A stretch of 64,000 bases of DNA from Lamellibrachia columna (GCA_963662155.1 OY759261.1:40918996-40982995); one strand, 5' to 3'. Positions 35,701-48,692 are shown, numbered from the stretch's first letter. Numbers and translations: made by a program. Notes: generated by a model not told the origin, from the sequence alone.

Positions 35701-36093
35701 ATATGTGGTAACCTCAAATGGTTTACCAAAATGTGCATTCCAACTCAGAGCGACAGACATGACACCGGACATCATTGCAGTGTTTACAACATAGTGTTGT
35801 TGGTGCTATGTGATGGCACATTAAAATGAGATTCTATCACCTGGTGGAACAATAGAGCGGTACCACCTGGCGGGAGTCAGGGTTTTTTACAAGACAGAGT
35901 TTGATCAAGCTAATTGGCACATAATTTGTGAAATTTTTCAGCATCTAAAAAAATAAAGAGACCTTGGCTATTTATAACACAGGTAAGTTGTAATAAACAT
36001 ACTACAAACAAAGCTACTAATGCAAATTATTTTGCAAGGTAACATTATGTTAATCAATAGTTTTAAGCATATCACATTTGCTATCACGCGGAT

Positions 36094-36195
36094 CCGTTGA
36101 AAAGTTAAAATACCACCATTTTAAAGAAAACAAAACGGTAATTTCCGTTGAAAAGTTAAAATACCACCATTTTAAAGAAAACAAAACGGTAATTT
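36094..36195. repeat. 51-bp tandem duplication
   Basis: Two near-identical 51-bp units starting ccgttgaaaagttaaaatac. The rest of 35701-36430 has no recognised content. Confidence 0.9.
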
Positions 36196-36429
36196 GTTAA
36201 ACTTTCAGTAGTCTATTTGTTAGAGGTTTGTGTGCACACGATTTATCTTATGCTGTTTTGGTAGTTCGACATATGAATATATGTTCTGGCTGTTACACAG
36301 GCTGTTAAACTGGCTGTTACACAGGCTGTTAATGGACTGTATTCATGTGGTAGTCATATTCTTTCCAAGGTTTAAATAACAAAATCAACATATCCTTTCG
36401 CAGGTATAGAGTCCTAAGCTTAACAAGAC

Positions 36430-39250
36430 TTAGTTTTTAAATGCAAGGAGCATAGTAAATAAGAAAAACGAATTAAACATTATGGTAGAAGATATTGACC
36501 CTCACATAATTGGTATAACTGAATCATGGGCCAACATAGATATAACAGATGCTGAATTAGGACTGACAGGATACGTAATGTTTAGGAAAGATCGAATAGG
36601 AAGAAGGGGCGGGGGAGTTATTTTATATGTTAAAGAATCTATTCAGGCTTATGAAATAAAACTAGAAAGGGAAGCAGATTGCGATGAAGCTTTTTGGTGC
36701 AAAATTGTTTCAGGAAATTCAAAATTAACTATTGGATTAGTTTACCGAAGTCCAAACATAAACGAAGAGGACAACACAAAAATAAAAACGCTATAAAGGA
36801 AGTTAGTAAAGGGGAATGTATCATAATGGGAGATTTTAACCATGGACACATACAATGGAATTCTCTAGAGAGCACAGGGATTGAGGATCAACAATTTCTA
36901 TGTTTAATCCAGGATAGCTTTCTTACTCAGCACGTACTAGAACCAACCAGGGGAGAAAATGTATTAGATATAGTGTTGTCATCACAAAAAGAATTAGTGG
37001 ACAATGTAAAAATATTTGAACCATTGGGTAATAGTGACCATAATCAAATACATTTTGACATCAATGTAAAATCGGAAAGTAAAAATAAGAAAACGTACAA
37101 GAGAAACTTCCACAAAGGTAACTACAAAGATATGAGAAAATACTTAGCACAGCTAGATTGGAATAACATGCTGATGAATAAGACTTCAATTGAATGTTGG
37201 AATATTTAAAAATATGAAATTGAGAGTATCATTGATAAATTTGTTCCCTTCCGAAAACAAGGAAAACGGTGTAGAAAGAAACACTTGTCAAAAGAGGCAA
37301 TTAGAAAAATAATGCTAAAACAAACTATGTGGAGGGTTTATAGGCGTACCAGAAAGGAAGAAGACTATGCAAAATACAAAGAGGCACTTAATGCAGCTAC
37401 AACTAAAATCAGACAATCTAAAAGAAGCTATGAGCAAAAACTGGCATGTAACATAAAAACTGACAGCAAGAGTTTTTATGCTTATGTCAGGAGTAAACAA
37501 AACGTACAAGACAAGGTTGGACCTCTAGAAGACAGTGCTGGAAATATAATATCACAGGGGTTTTTAATGGCGGAAGACCTAAATGGTTACTTCAGTTCAG
37601 TGTTTACAAAAGAAGATATTAGTTCATTACCAGTTGCTGATGCTAAATTTCGGGGGGCTAAATCTGACTATTTAGGACCGTTAGTTGTAACTCCAGAATT
37701 GGTAGCTAGGAAAATAAAGGCAATGAAGGATAACAAATCACCGGGAGTGGATGGGATTCCTCCAAAATTACTAATGGAAACAGTAGATCAAATCAGTATA
37801 CCACTTGCAAGAGTATTCAACTTGTCATTAAAAGAGGGAGTTGTTCCGTTTGAATGGAAAGAAGCAAACATCATACCATTATTTAAAAAGGGTTCGAGAA
37901 ATAAGTCAGAGAATTACAGACCAGTGAGTTTAACGTCAGTGATTTGTAAATTATTAGAAAGGTTAATTAAAGACCATATGGTGGACTTCCTCGTTAAGCA
38001 TAAATTATTAAATTCATCTCAACATGGATTCCTTAAAGCGAGGTCATGCTTAACAAATATGTTATGTTTTTTGGAAGAAATCACTAAGTGGATAGACGTG
38101 GGATCGCCAGTAGATATTATCTACTTAGATTTTCAGAAAGCTTTTGACAAAGTGCCACATCAAAGATTGCTACTTAAATTAAAAGCCCATGGTATCGGGG
38201 ATAGCATAACTGACTGGATAGAACAATGGCTGACTGACAGAAGACAACGAGTTGTAGTAGATGGCGAAGTTTCAAATTGGAAATCGGTTTTGAGTGGGGT
38301 ACCTCAAGGATCAGTATTAGGACCTATATTATTCTTAATTTATATCAATGACTTGGACGAGAGTATAACAAGTAACGTACTGAAATTTGCGGACGACACA
38401 AAACTGTTTAGAAAGGTTAATACTGATGGTGATAAACAACATTTACAAAACGATCTAGACAGATTAGTGAAATGGTCTGAGAAATGGCAGATGCTGTTCA
38501 ATTTTGGGAAATGTAAATGCTTACATACAGGACATGGGAACTTGAATGTAAACTATAAAATGGGAGCTACTGTTCTTGGTACTACTGTAAAAGAAAAGGA
38601 CTTAGGAGTTACAATAAGCGCTGATATGAAAGTTTCAGAGCAGTGTGGTATTGCAGCTTCAAAGGGTAATCAAATTCTTTGATTGATTAGAAGAAACATA
38701 ACATACAAGGGAAAAAAGTTAATTATACCTCTTTATAAAGCAATAGTTAGACCTCATTTAGAATACTGTATACAAGCATGGAGACCATATCGTAAGAAGG
38801 ATATAGATACGCTTGAACGCATACAAAGGAGAGCAACTAAAATGATTCCAGAACTTAGAGACCTTAGTTATGAAGAACGCCTGAAAGAATGTGGTTTAAC
38901 AACTCTAGAGACAAGGAGGTTAAGAGGAGATCAGATTGAAGTTTTTAAGATATTGAATGTGTATGAAAATATTAGTATATTATTAGTATAATATTAGTAA
39001 AGGATCAATGTAGGTTGGACATCAGGAAGCACTCGTTCTCACAGAGGACAATAAATGAATGGAACAAACTGTCTACAGATTGTGTAACTGCTAGCAGCGT
39101 GAATATGTTTAAAAACAAGGTTGACACATATATCAGGAGGGCGGGTTATAAGTAGGTGAACATTGTTGGACTCTCGATAAGCCAATGGCTTCCTTGTCCA
39201 CTTGCCATCTGGGCCTTTGGCTTGGATGGCAAATCTTGTTAAATCTTGTT
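36430..39250 (+). mobile_element. LINE-A (CR1-like), 2.8 kb, 5' truncated, target duplication aagac
   Basis: The element starts just before the endonuclease and ends with two copies of a 10-bp 3' repeat (aaatcttgtt). Flanking aagac at 36425-36429 and 39251-39255 fits a 5-bp target duplication. A related unoccupied site exists at 39736-39760. ORF1 is missing because of the 5' truncation. The element lies in the intron next to a minus-strand mini-exon: its 3' edge is about 17 bp from that exon's donor. Confidence 0.9.
36440..38991 (+). pseudogene. LINE-A ORF2: APE endonuclease and reverse transcriptase, broken
   Basis: Endonuclease: 'LNARSI' start, 'GITESWA' (catalytic Glu, about 36515), 'RRGGGVILYV', 'GLVYRSP', 'MGDFNHGHIQW' (about 36826) and 'LGNSDHNQIHF' (about 37026). 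RT: 'NKSPGVDGIP', 'ENYRPVSLTS', motif A 'YLDFQKAFDKVPH' (about 38119), motif B 'SGVPQGSVLGP', motif C 'FADDT' (about 38388), then 'VKEKDLGVTIS'. Lesions are a frameshift near 36785, a stop at about 37207, a TGA at about 38680, and a ~60-bp deletion near 38970 that removes conserved C-terminal sequence. All RT catalytic aspartates remain. Confidence 0.9.
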
Positions 39251-39268
39251 AAGACGATAGGAACTTAC

Positions 39269-39310
39269 TGGATATGGCTGTGGCCACGGTTGTGGGTTGG
39301 CATATGGAAC
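39269..39310 (-). CDS. Mini-exon, 42 nt: VPYANPQPWPQPYP
   Basis: Acceptor ttgttccttctgtttgcag and donor GTAAGTTCC on the minus strand; 14 codons in phase 0. It is a Pro-rich relative of the next exon upstream (39760), and the flanking introns are also duplicated (39255-39500 versus 39748-39960). Confidence 0.65.
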
Positions 39311-39759
39311 CTGCAAACAGAAGGAACAACATTACACGATACATCAGACACACCATATTATTTCAAAAACTACATGATGTGATGTGTGCTATCACAATGA
39401 AAGCTAATCTCAATAAATTTTAGATTTCTTGAAATGGGCATGACATTTCTTGGAATAAAAATATGGATAATTTAATTATATAATTCACCATTAAATTTTA
39501 ATGATATATGTTCGTGTCATTCTCAATGTTCTTACTAATCAGGCCTTTAGCCAGATATATATATATACATTTCTTTTAATATTAATATTCATGAATGTGT
39601 GTTAAACAGCAATACTATTTTTTATTAATAACATTTGTTTCATGGATTTCATAGTACAGATTATACTAAATAATATATCTTCAAGTGGTAATCATACTAC
39701 TTACAATGTTTAAGTAACAGGTATTGCATCCTAAGCTTAATAAAATGACAGGAACTTAC

Positions 39760-39801
39760 TACGTTTGGCTGTGCGCAGGGTTGTGGGTTTGGATATGGAC
39801 C
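39760..39801 (-). CDS. Mini-exon, 42 nt: GPYPNPQPCAQPNV
   Basis: Acceptor tgttccttgtgcttgcag, donor GTAAGTTCC, phase 0 in and out. It shares the PYxNPQP core with the exon at 39269. Confidence 0.65.
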
Positions 39802-39959
39802 CTGCAAGCACAAGGAACAACATAAAACATGCTTTCAAAAACTACATAATCTGCTGTAAAATGAAAGCTACCTTCAAAAAACTTATAAATTCTCGGGGCG
39901 TGACATTTCTTGGAATAAAACAATATAGATAATTTTATTATTTTATTCACCATTACACC

Positions 39960-40345
39960 AACATGACAATAAATGGGACAGCCCGGCCAGATCTCTCTGG
40001 GGCCAGCTGTGACCCCCAAGGTTAGGCTGTGAGACTCGGATGTTTAGGTGATTGGACATGGTTCTGGGTCTGCTACGTGGTCATTGTCAGATGACTGAGG
40101 CCACATTACCAGACCATCCTGGGTTCTGCAGCAATCTGTGTGCCAAGTCAACCCAAAAAGATTCCGGCCAGCCTATCATTGGTGCAAGACCCGGACGTTA
40201 AAGTGACCGGACATGGTCCTGTGTCAGTTACTCCCTCATGATCATGTGACTGCGGCCACGTGACCAGACTATCCTGGGCCTGCAGCCAGATAAATGTTGA
40301 TTGGCCAGGTATGTTGGTCAGTTGTTCTGTCAAACTATGCAGTGA
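39960..40345. repeat. Module G, copy 2
   Basis: GC-richer repeat with two 'gtgactg(c/a)ggccac(g/a)t' subunits and 'gaccagactatcctgggcct'. It lies between mini-exons. Confidence 0.7.
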
Positions 40346-40467
40346 TACCAATATGCTTCAAATTAGAGATTGTACTAGAATTATATATTATATATATTGA
40401 AAAAAAATTCCTACATTTATTGTAGTGAATTGTTTACATTTAATGTAATTTAAGGAAATAAACTTAC

Positions 40468-40494
40468 CCAATAGTTTGGTGGATTCGGTTGTTG
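40468..40494 (-). CDS. Mini-exon, 27 nt: QQPNPPNYW
   Basis: Flanked by ttgttgtag and GTAAGT; nine codons, phase 0. Confidence 0.65.
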
Positions 40495-40926
40495 CTACAA
40501 CAATATAAAGATCTTTATACTTGTATGACAAAATATTGTATTTGTGAAACATAAAAATAATTATAACATTTTCATTATAGCTCTTGTATTAAAATAAATA
40601 CTCATGAAAGAGATACAAGTCTTAAACAGTAATACGTTTTTATTAGAATTTAACCAATGGGTGTTGCACTGATTTCTAAAAAAAAAATTAGTTCTGTGAG
40701 AAGCATTTAGCTAAATTTTGAGCATTTTTGCTCCAGTAGATTTCGAGCTACGACATAATTCAATCTCATGAACTAATCAACCTATATAAAAATAATTGTG
40801 AAATTGTTCTTTGCAATGTATCTATCACATAACCATAATTAGAACATACATGCTGAGCATTAAGGTGAAAAAATCATTCTGATTTGGCCAGTTATTCTGT
40901 CATAAAATAAGCAGTGCTATAACAAT

Positions 40927-40947
40927 ACTTGATGGATTCTGTTGTTG
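40927..40947 (-). pseudogene. Truncated mini-exon, donor lost
   Basis: CAACAACAGAATCCATCAAG follows a good acceptor (gttgcag), but sequence homologous to the exon end and GTAAGT is missing. A similar truncation lies at 44017-44036. Confidence 0.5.
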
Positions 40948-40984
40948 CTGCAACACTCAAAATCATCATTATACTTCCAGGAAA

Positions 40985-41440
40985 AAATAACCGGACATAT
41001 TCCTGGGTCAGCTAATCGGCTATGATCACATGAATGTGAAAATGTGACGAGACTATACTGGGTTCTGCGGCAATATAACTGCAAAGTTGCCACCAAAAGA
41101 TTCCAGCCAGCCTATCATTGGCTGCAAGACCTGGACGTTTAAGGTCCTTGATTAGCCACTCGGTCATGATCATGTGACTGCTGCCACGTGACCAGACAAT
41201 CCTGGATCTGCAGCCAGAGAAATACCGAACAGCCTATTATTCATGCTACTGGAGCAGCAGGTTGGAAGACGTCTTCTCTGCTGGTGGTGCAAGACAAAGT
41301 GGCCATGCATGGCATTGCACGCACGTTCCCAGTCAGCTTTGTACTAGGGACAGCGCCCTATATTGGTCAGCCACCCTATCTAGCAGTATTATGAACCATG
41401 GAATGTTGGTTTGCCACATATGTTGGTAAGTTTTTCTGTC
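40985..41440. repeat. Module G, copy 3
   Basis: Two internal E-box-like subunits; includes the 'ccagtcagctttgtactagg' and 'tattggtcagccaccctatc' segments shared with 44210-44760. Confidence 0.7.
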
Positions 41441-41483
41441 ATAAACTATGCAGTGATATACTTCAACTTAGAGATTGTACTAG

Positions 41484-41489
41484 AATATA

Positions 41490-41545
<56 letters not shown>
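41484..41545. repeat. (TA)n microsatellite
   Basis: About 30 TA dinucleotides in the intron between mini-exons. Confidence 0.95.
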
Positions 41546-41546
<1 letters not shown>

Positions 41547-41604
41547 TGAAATTACAATGTGGTCAATTGTTTACATTTAATTTAATTTATGGACAGAAAC
41601 TTAC

Positions 41605-41640
41605 CCAAGTTGGTGCATTGTTTGGTGGATACTGCTGTTG
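41605..41640 (-). CDS. Mini-exon, 36 nt: QQQYPPNNAPTW
   Basis: Acceptor ttgattgttgtag, donor GTAAGT, phase 0. Confidence 0.65.
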
Positions 41641-41689
41641 CTACAACAATCAAAATCATCATTACATTTGCCTGAAAACATTTTTAGAC

Positions 41690-41970
41690 CCAGACGTTTA
41701 AGTGACCGCACGTGGTCCTAGGTTAGCTACTCGATCATGATCACATGACTGTTGCCAAGTGACCAGACGATCCTGGGCTTGCAGCCAGAGATATGCCAAC
41801 CAGTCTATGAGTCATGCTGATGGAGCAGGGAGTTGGTATGTGGGTAGACATCTTCTCTATTTTGTTGTAAGTAGCCATGTGACTTGCGCCCATCAGCTAC
41901 ACACTAGGGACACCTCCCTCTATTGGTCAGCCTCCCAATCCAGCATTACTACCTGTCTGTAATGTTGGTT
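41690..41970. repeat. Module G, copy 4 (partial)
   Basis: Shares 'gatcctgggcttgcagccag' and 'tattggtcagcctccc' with the other copies; the first half is missing. Confidence 0.65.
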
Positions 41971-42071
41971 AATATAATATATATATATATATATATCTAT
42001 TGAAATGAAAATTCCTACATTTATTGTGGTGAATTGTCTACAATTAATGTAATTTAAGGACATACACTTAC

Positions 42072-42098
42072 CCAATAGCTTGGTGGATTCTGTTGTTG
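42072..42098 (-). CDS. Mini-exon, 27 nt: QQQNPPSYW
   Basis: Acceptor ttgttgtag, donor GTAAGT, phase 0. Confidence 0.65.
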
Positions 42099-42355
42099 CT
42101 ACAACAATAAAAACATTTTCATACTTGCATGAAAAAGTATTGAATTAGTGAAACATGAAAATAACTGTAATATTTTAATCATAGTTCCTGTTGTATTAAA
42201 ATGAATACTCATGAATGTGATCTGAATTAGTTTTAAACAGTAATAGTTGTCTTTATTGGTGAATGTGAATTCAACCAATGGGTGTTGAAATAAATTTCCC
42301 ACATTTATTATGGTGAATTGTTAACATTTAACGTAATTTAAGGACAGAAACTTAC

Positions 42356-42391
42356 CCAATTTTGTTCATCGTGTGGTGGATTCTGTTGTTG
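42356..42391 (-). CDS. Mini-exon, 36 nt: QQQNPPHDEQNW
   Basis: Acceptor gactgttgtag, donor GTAAGT, phase 0. It is the only unit with acidic residues (DE). Confidence 0.65.
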
Positions 42392-42459
42392 CTACAACAG
42401 TCAAAATAATCACTATTATACTTGAATGAAAAATATTTAAATTGTGCATCACGAAAATT

Positions 42460-42460
42460 A

Positions 42461-42496
<36 letters not shown>

Positions 42497-43010
42497 TATA
42501 TATATACATATATACACACATATATACATACATGCATGCATGCATACATACATTTTGTTGTTGTTGCAAATACTAACGAATCATCATTATGTTGTTCAAC
42601 TATCATTTTGCCTCACGTTGTTATATTATGCTAGAATGATGGATTACAACCACTTGTAATTTTCTATATGCGTCACATTTACTATTATTAACATATTTTT
42701 GCATATACTAACGAATATTCACTATATTGTTCAATTAACAAGTCGTTAGATTGTACTAGATTGCTGGATCAAGACGCCAAGTTGTAATTTTTCATTTTCT
42801 TGATAGCTAGTATTATTAACATAATTGCCAATAATTGCAGCATTATTCCATGCATGACAAGATTACTATAAGTAATCATGGGTGGTTCTCGCAATAAGCC
42901 CCTTGGGGTTTCCAGAGAATCAATCAAATTATTTATGACCATACCTGTAACAACATTGTAAATGAGTAACCAAATAAACTCGCATTGATTGATTGATTGA
43001 TTGATTGATA
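42460..43010. repeat. Microsatellites and unassigned intron
   Basis: (TGTA)n and (CATG)n runs at about 42467-42552 and a (TTGA)n run at about 42984-43008. The DNA between them is AT-rich without recognised content. Confidence 0.8.
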
Positions 43011-43019
43011 CATAAATAC

Positions 43020-43520
43020 ATACATGGCAATAAATAGGATAGCCCAGCCAGACCGCTCTGGGGCCAGCTGTGACACCCAAGGACAGCCTGCAAGACTATG
43101 ATGTTCACTTGAGTGGACGTGTTCGTGGGTCAGCTAATTGGCCATGATCATATGACTGCGTAAACGTGATCAGACTATCCTGGGTTCTGCTGCAATCTAG
43201 AAGCAAAGTTTACCCCAAAAGATTCCATCCAGTCTATCACTGGCTGCAAGACCCAGACATTTAAGTGACCGGACGTGGTCCTAGGTTATATAGCTACTCG
43301 GTCATGATCACGTAACTGTTTCCACATGACCAGACTATCCTGGGCATGTAGCCAGAGAAATGACGACCACCCTATGAGTCATGCTGATGGAGCAGGGGTT
43401 GGTAGGTGGGTAAACGTCTTCTCTATCATGCTGTAAGACAAAGTGGCATGCTCCCGTCAGCAATGTATTGGAGACAGTTCCCTCTGTCGGTCAGCCTCCC
43501 TATCCAGCATTATTACGTTG
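43020..43520. repeat. Module G, copy 5
   Basis: Full-length-looking copy with two E-box subunits and 'gtcggtcagcctccctatcc'. It follows the (TTGA)n run directly. Confidence 0.7.
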
Positions 43521-43602
43521 TAATGCTGGTTACTATTAAAAATTCCTACGTTTATTGTGGTGAATTCTCTACAATTAATGTAATTTAAGGACATAAACAT
43601 AC

Positions 43603-43629
43603 CCAATAGTTTGGTGGATTCTGTTGTTG
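43603..43629 (-). CDS. Mini-exon, 27 nt: QQQNPPNYW
   Basis: Acceptor ttgttgtag, donor GTATGT, phase 0. Confidence 0.6.
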
Positions 43630-44209
43630 CTACAACAATAAAAAGCATAATTATACTTGTATGAACAAATATTGAACTCGCGAAACATGAAAATAAGATA
43701 TGAATTACATTTAAACAATAATACTTTTATTAGGGTCATTCCATGTGAATTCAACTAATGGGTGTTGTGCTGATTTCTTCAATGAAAAGCATGCAACCCA
43801 AATTTGAGCATTTTCGCTACAGTAGATTTCGAGCTACGACGTTATTTATATTTCATAGGTTAATATCTCATGAATTAATTGTTCTTTGCAATGTATATAT
43901 CACATAACCATAACTAGAATATACATGCTGTTGACAGTTAATGTGCATTAAGGTGAAACAAATCATTTGGATTTTGCCAGTTGTTCTGTAATAAACTATG
44001 CAGTGCTACCACAATACTTGGTGGATTCTGTTGTTGCTACTCAAAAATCATCATTATACTTCCATGAAAAATATTGAAATCATGAAACATGAAAATTATT
44101 GTAACATTTTAATTGCAGTTCTTGTATTAAAATGAATATTCATGACTGAAATATGAATATTTAAAAAAAGTAATACTAGTCTTTTATTCATCATATTTTG
44201 TTGATGTTG

Positions 44210-44770
44210 AATAAATTGGACAGCCCAGGAAGACATTTCTGGGGCCAGCTGTGACACCCAAGGATAGGCTGCGAGACCTGGATGTTCAAATGACCAGACA
44301 TCTTCCTGGGTCATCTAACTGGCCATGATCACGACTGCAAAAACATGACCAGAATATCCTGGGTTCAACGGCAGTCTAGCTGCAAACATAGATGACTCCA
44401 AAAGATTCCAGCCAGCCTATCACTGGCCGCAAGACGCAGACTGTTAAGTGAACGGATGTTTAATTGACCAAACGGGGTCCTATGTTAGCTACTCGGTCAT
44501 GATCACCTGACTACTGACACGTGACCAGACTATCCTGGGTCTGCAACAAGAGAAAGGCAGAACAGCCTATTATTCACTCTACTGGAGCAGGAGGTTGGTA
44601 GATGTCTTCTCTGCTGGTGGTGCAAGACAAAGTGGCCATGCATGCACGCTCCCAGTCAGCTATGTACTAGGGACAGCGCCTTCTATTGGTCAACCACCCT
44701 ATCCAGCAGTATTATGAGCCTGTAATGTTGGTTTGCCATGTATGTTTGTAATTTTTTGACCATAAACTAT
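44210..44770. repeat. Module G, copy 6
   Basis: Co-linear with 40985-41440 plus the upstream 'ccagctgtgacacccaagga' part. Confidence 0.7.
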
Positions 44771-44803
44771 GCAGTGATATACATCAGATTAGATATTGTA
44801 CTA

Positions 44804-44953
<150 letters not shown>

Positions 44954-45014
44954 AAATTACAATTCCTACATTTATGGTGAATTGTTTACATTTAATTTAA
45001 GGACATAAACTTAC

Positions 45015-45041
45015 CCAATAGTTTGATGGATTCTGTTGTTG
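45015..45041 (-). CDS. Mini-exon, 27 nt: QQQNPSNYW
   Basis: Acceptor ttgttgtag, donor GTAAGT, phase 0. Confidence 0.65.
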
Positions 45042-46302
45042 CTACAACAATAAAAACATAATTATACTTGAAGGAAAAAATATTGAATTCTTGAAACATG
45101 AGAATTATTATAACATTTTAATTATAGTTCTTATATTAAAATAAATACTCACGAATAAGATATGAATGACTTTTAAACAGTAGTACTTTTTTATTACTAT
45201 CATTCCGTGTGAATTCAATCAATAGGTTAAATAAAAAGCATGAAAAGCTTGTAACCCAAATTTGAGCGTTTTCGCTCCAGTAATGTTCGAGCTACAACAT
45301 TTTTTATATGTCATAGGTTAACGTCTCATGAACTAATCGACCCGTATAAATAAAATTTGGTGGAATTGTTATTTGCAATGTGCATATCACATAACCACAA
45401 TTAGAACATAAATGCTTCTAACAGTTAATGTGCATTAAGGTCAGAAAGCACGACTTGTTCAATAAATCATTAGTGAGAGGGGCTTCCAATTGTGTGCTAA
45501 ATACACATCTCTTAAGTGGTATATGTTTTGTATTTATCCATATCAGTGTTCATGTCAGAGCAACACGACATCTCTCTCTATTAATCTATACAGACACAAA
45601 GATGCTATATGTTGTTACATTTGTTTTATTAATATGCATAATGCGATGCAAACATACATGTAGCAGCGTATTTCAATCTATTCAAGAGAAACACTCTGGT
45701 GGATAGTTTAGAGAACACATTGAATATCGTGCCCGAATGTTCTGGCCAATTATAATAATATAATATATAATAAATAAAATAACTGGGGAACCAGGGTCTG
45801 GCCTCAAGTGTTCCTGTATCTGGTAAAATAACCGGGGAACCAGGGTCTGGCCTCAAGTTTTCCTGTATCTGGTCAAATAACCGGGGAACCAGGGTCTGGC
45901 CTCACGTTTTTCTGTATCTGGTGAAATAACTGGGGAACCAGTGTCTTTAAAAAATGGTTGAGGTCTAAAGGGTTAATATACTTTATTTAACTACGAGAGG
46001 TGTATTTAGCTCACAATTGATGTGTGAAAACCCTCTTGCAAAAAATACAAACTGCTGTAGCTCAAAAACTACTTGACCTAGGATGTTAAAATTTTGGCTA
46101 CTGGTACGTTTGTTTTACCAAGGGTTTTTCCCAAACTGATTCTTAAAAACATGAAGAGATCAATGCAACCAATGTCAGGCATTTTGGTTTACTTTACATG
46201 GAATAACCCATTAATCATATTTTGTTCATGTATTTCAAAATAGAGACTGTACCAGAATATATATTGAAATTTAATTAATTTAAGGATATCAACTAAACTT
46301 AC

Positions 46303-46338
46303 CAAATTGTGTCCACTGTTTGTTGGATTCAGTTGATG
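46303..46338 (-). CDS. Mini-exon, 36 nt: HQLNPTNSGHNL
   Basis: Acceptor cattgttgtag, donor GTAAGT, phase 0. The duplicate is at 52878. Confidence 0.6.
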
Positions 46339-47534
46339 CTACAACAATGAAAAGTATCATAATATTTGTATGAACAAATACTGAATTCATAGAACATGAA
46401 CAAATTATTATAATATTATTATAATATTATAATTATTAAAATTTTAATTAAAAAAATTTAGTATTAAAATGAATATTCATGAAAGGGATATGAATGTATT
46501 ATTAAACAGTGGAGTCGTTCCATGTTAAATCAACCTATGAATGAGTGGCTATACTTTCATGCACACTTATGTAAAATAACTAAACATTTACACCCAAATT
46601 GTGTATGTAATGCCCTATTATGCAAAATTATATGCAAAAAAAGACAGCGGGTGTACCAGGTGAAAAGAAATTGAATAATTTTTGTATATCCAAGTCATTT
46701 CAGCAGCCCATATTTCCTTGTTGCGATACAGGACAGTGTCCAAATTGCTATCCTGTATTATTATAAATACTTGTAATAATATTTTTATTTTAGTTGATAT
46801 CTATTTACTAGATTTTCAGAATAATTAACGATTATTTATCTTTATCAAGTCATATGACCACCAATTTTGTACTGTGCATAGTCCTTAGTTAATAAACAAC
46901 ATAATAAAATGTTTGATATTTTTGGCTGATTTGGAAGAAATATGGGAGAAAGCGCCATCAGGCAGAACAGTGATTTTTCAGCTTCAACATTAACTATGCC
47001 TGTTATGCAATTTATAGCACGGTGAAGTTGGCATTTATTTGTTGTCACCATTCCTTAAAATTCGCTTTATGATTTAAAAAATAAATAATTGTAACACAGC
47101 AATTTTAGCAGCATAATTTTTTTATTCACACATTAATTTCTATGTAAAATATAGTTAACTCCATGCAGCGGTCATCGAGATATCGTCGTTTTACTGCAAG
47201 AAATGCAGGACATGAAGCACAATTGGCAACCATCATGAAATCGCTGTGTGACGGGGTTCTCAACCTCCCACCTGCTTGCGGGACCAATCTCCCACCATTT
47301 TTGAGAACCCGCCTCCCACCTCCGACCAATTTTTAGCTCCAACCTCCCATCTCTCATTTCCTGCGACACCCCTCAAGTGTTAAGATAAACTAATTGCCAT
47401 GTTTTTAATGTTGCCCATGTGAAATCTCTCACTTGCACTACCCAGACAAGGTTTGGCAGGGCAACGCCAATAGCAGTGACAATTTCCTATCCTACAAATT
47501 ATCTACAACTGCCGGTTTCTCAAAGCGTTCGTAC

Positions 47535-47689
47535 CTTTTGATGTTGATCACGTAACTTGGAATTATCCCGGAAAACACGCGTAGCACTGCTAGCAACTGT
47601 ACGTAACTAAGAACTCCTACTCCTACAATGTAATATCCCCACCCCATGGAAATTTTGAAATGAACCATCCCCCAGACCCGTGGGCACGC
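47535..47689 (-). CDS. Candidate transmembrane exon, copy a
   Basis: On the minus strand an open stretch encodes a hydrophobic segment (MGWGYYIVGVGVLSY, then QLLAVL and FSGIIPSYVI) suited to a membrane helix. It is bounded by a weak acceptor (gttgtag) and a donor (aaaag/gtacga). The duplicate at 54200-54342 keeps the frame with several amino-acid changes. A stop follows shortly after the donor in this copy. Its exit phase (2) does not match the phase 0 mini-exons, so its place in the transcript is uncertain. Confidence 0.35.
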
Positions 47690-48171
47690 CTACAACATTT
47701 CAGCCCCTTATGTACAAAAATTACTCTAATATGATAGAACATATATTAGTCACAAACTATTTAATAATATAGACATCAATGGCCAGTCTCCATTTTCTAA
47801 ATAATGCTATGTTCACTTTAGCACATGGAAGTGAAAGGATATGCACACAGTGTCTGAAGATTTAGTAAAGCAAAAGATGACAAAAAGAAACTTCATTTTG
47901 AGAGTTGGTATTTTGATATACAAACAATAACAAATATTGTTAATCATATTCTAAAAACTATACAATGTGCTGTTAAAAGATGGGTGAATGATTTAATTAT
48001 TACACTAATCATTACATTTTACTGATATGTCAAGGAGTTATTAAATGTGAATTTAAGTAAATCTAAATTTTCTTATTTGTAATGTATTCACATATAAAAA
48101 AATACAAATTGTACTAGAACATAGATAATTCATTTACCATGAATTAATAGTGAATGATGAAAGAAACTCAC

Positions 48172-48207
48172 CCAACTTTGCTGAGTAGGTCCACTGGTCA
48201 GTTGTTG
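48172..48207 (-). CDS. Mini-exon, 36 nt: QQLTSGPTQQSW
   Basis: Acceptor ttgattggtgtag, donor GTGAGT, phase 0. The duplicate is at 55130. Confidence 0.6.
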
Positions 48208-48662
48208 CTACACCAATCAAAGCCAATATTACAGTTGTGTGACAACAAATGTAATCTTAGTTTTGGGAAACATTAAATAATTATAACATGTTAATTACAT
48301 TTCCCTGCAATAAATTAATAATAATAAATTAATATATACCATATTAGACCTATTAAGCATACATGCCCTAGTTAGCGTAAACCCCCTTTTTAATAAGGAG
48401 GATCCATAATTATTGTAATTTGACTAGTGTGGAACAACTTAACAGTGTTGAAATCTGGTGTTAAACAGTTTACTTTTCAGTTGTTCTACATTAGTCACCA
48501 AATGACACCACTAGTGTTAAACAGTTAATAGATTCCTTGACGTTTTTTCATGGCCCAATTTTTTCCAAGTGTATTGTACACATACTAGGTTAAATACGGT
48601 TTTACAGGTAAAACTTGTTGCAATTAAGCCTATTAAACTATAACTTGAGAACATAGACTTAC

Positions 48663-48692
48663 CCAAGTTGGCTCCAGATGTCCATTGATGGG
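48663..48692 (-). CDS. Mini-exon, 30 nt: PINGHLEPTW
   Basis: Acceptor gttttattaccag, donor GTAAGT, phase 0. It ends in Trp like most units but starts differently. Confidence 0.5.

Noticed and set aside
35460..35775. Open frames running through the N gap
   Set aside because: Artefacts of ambiguous bases.
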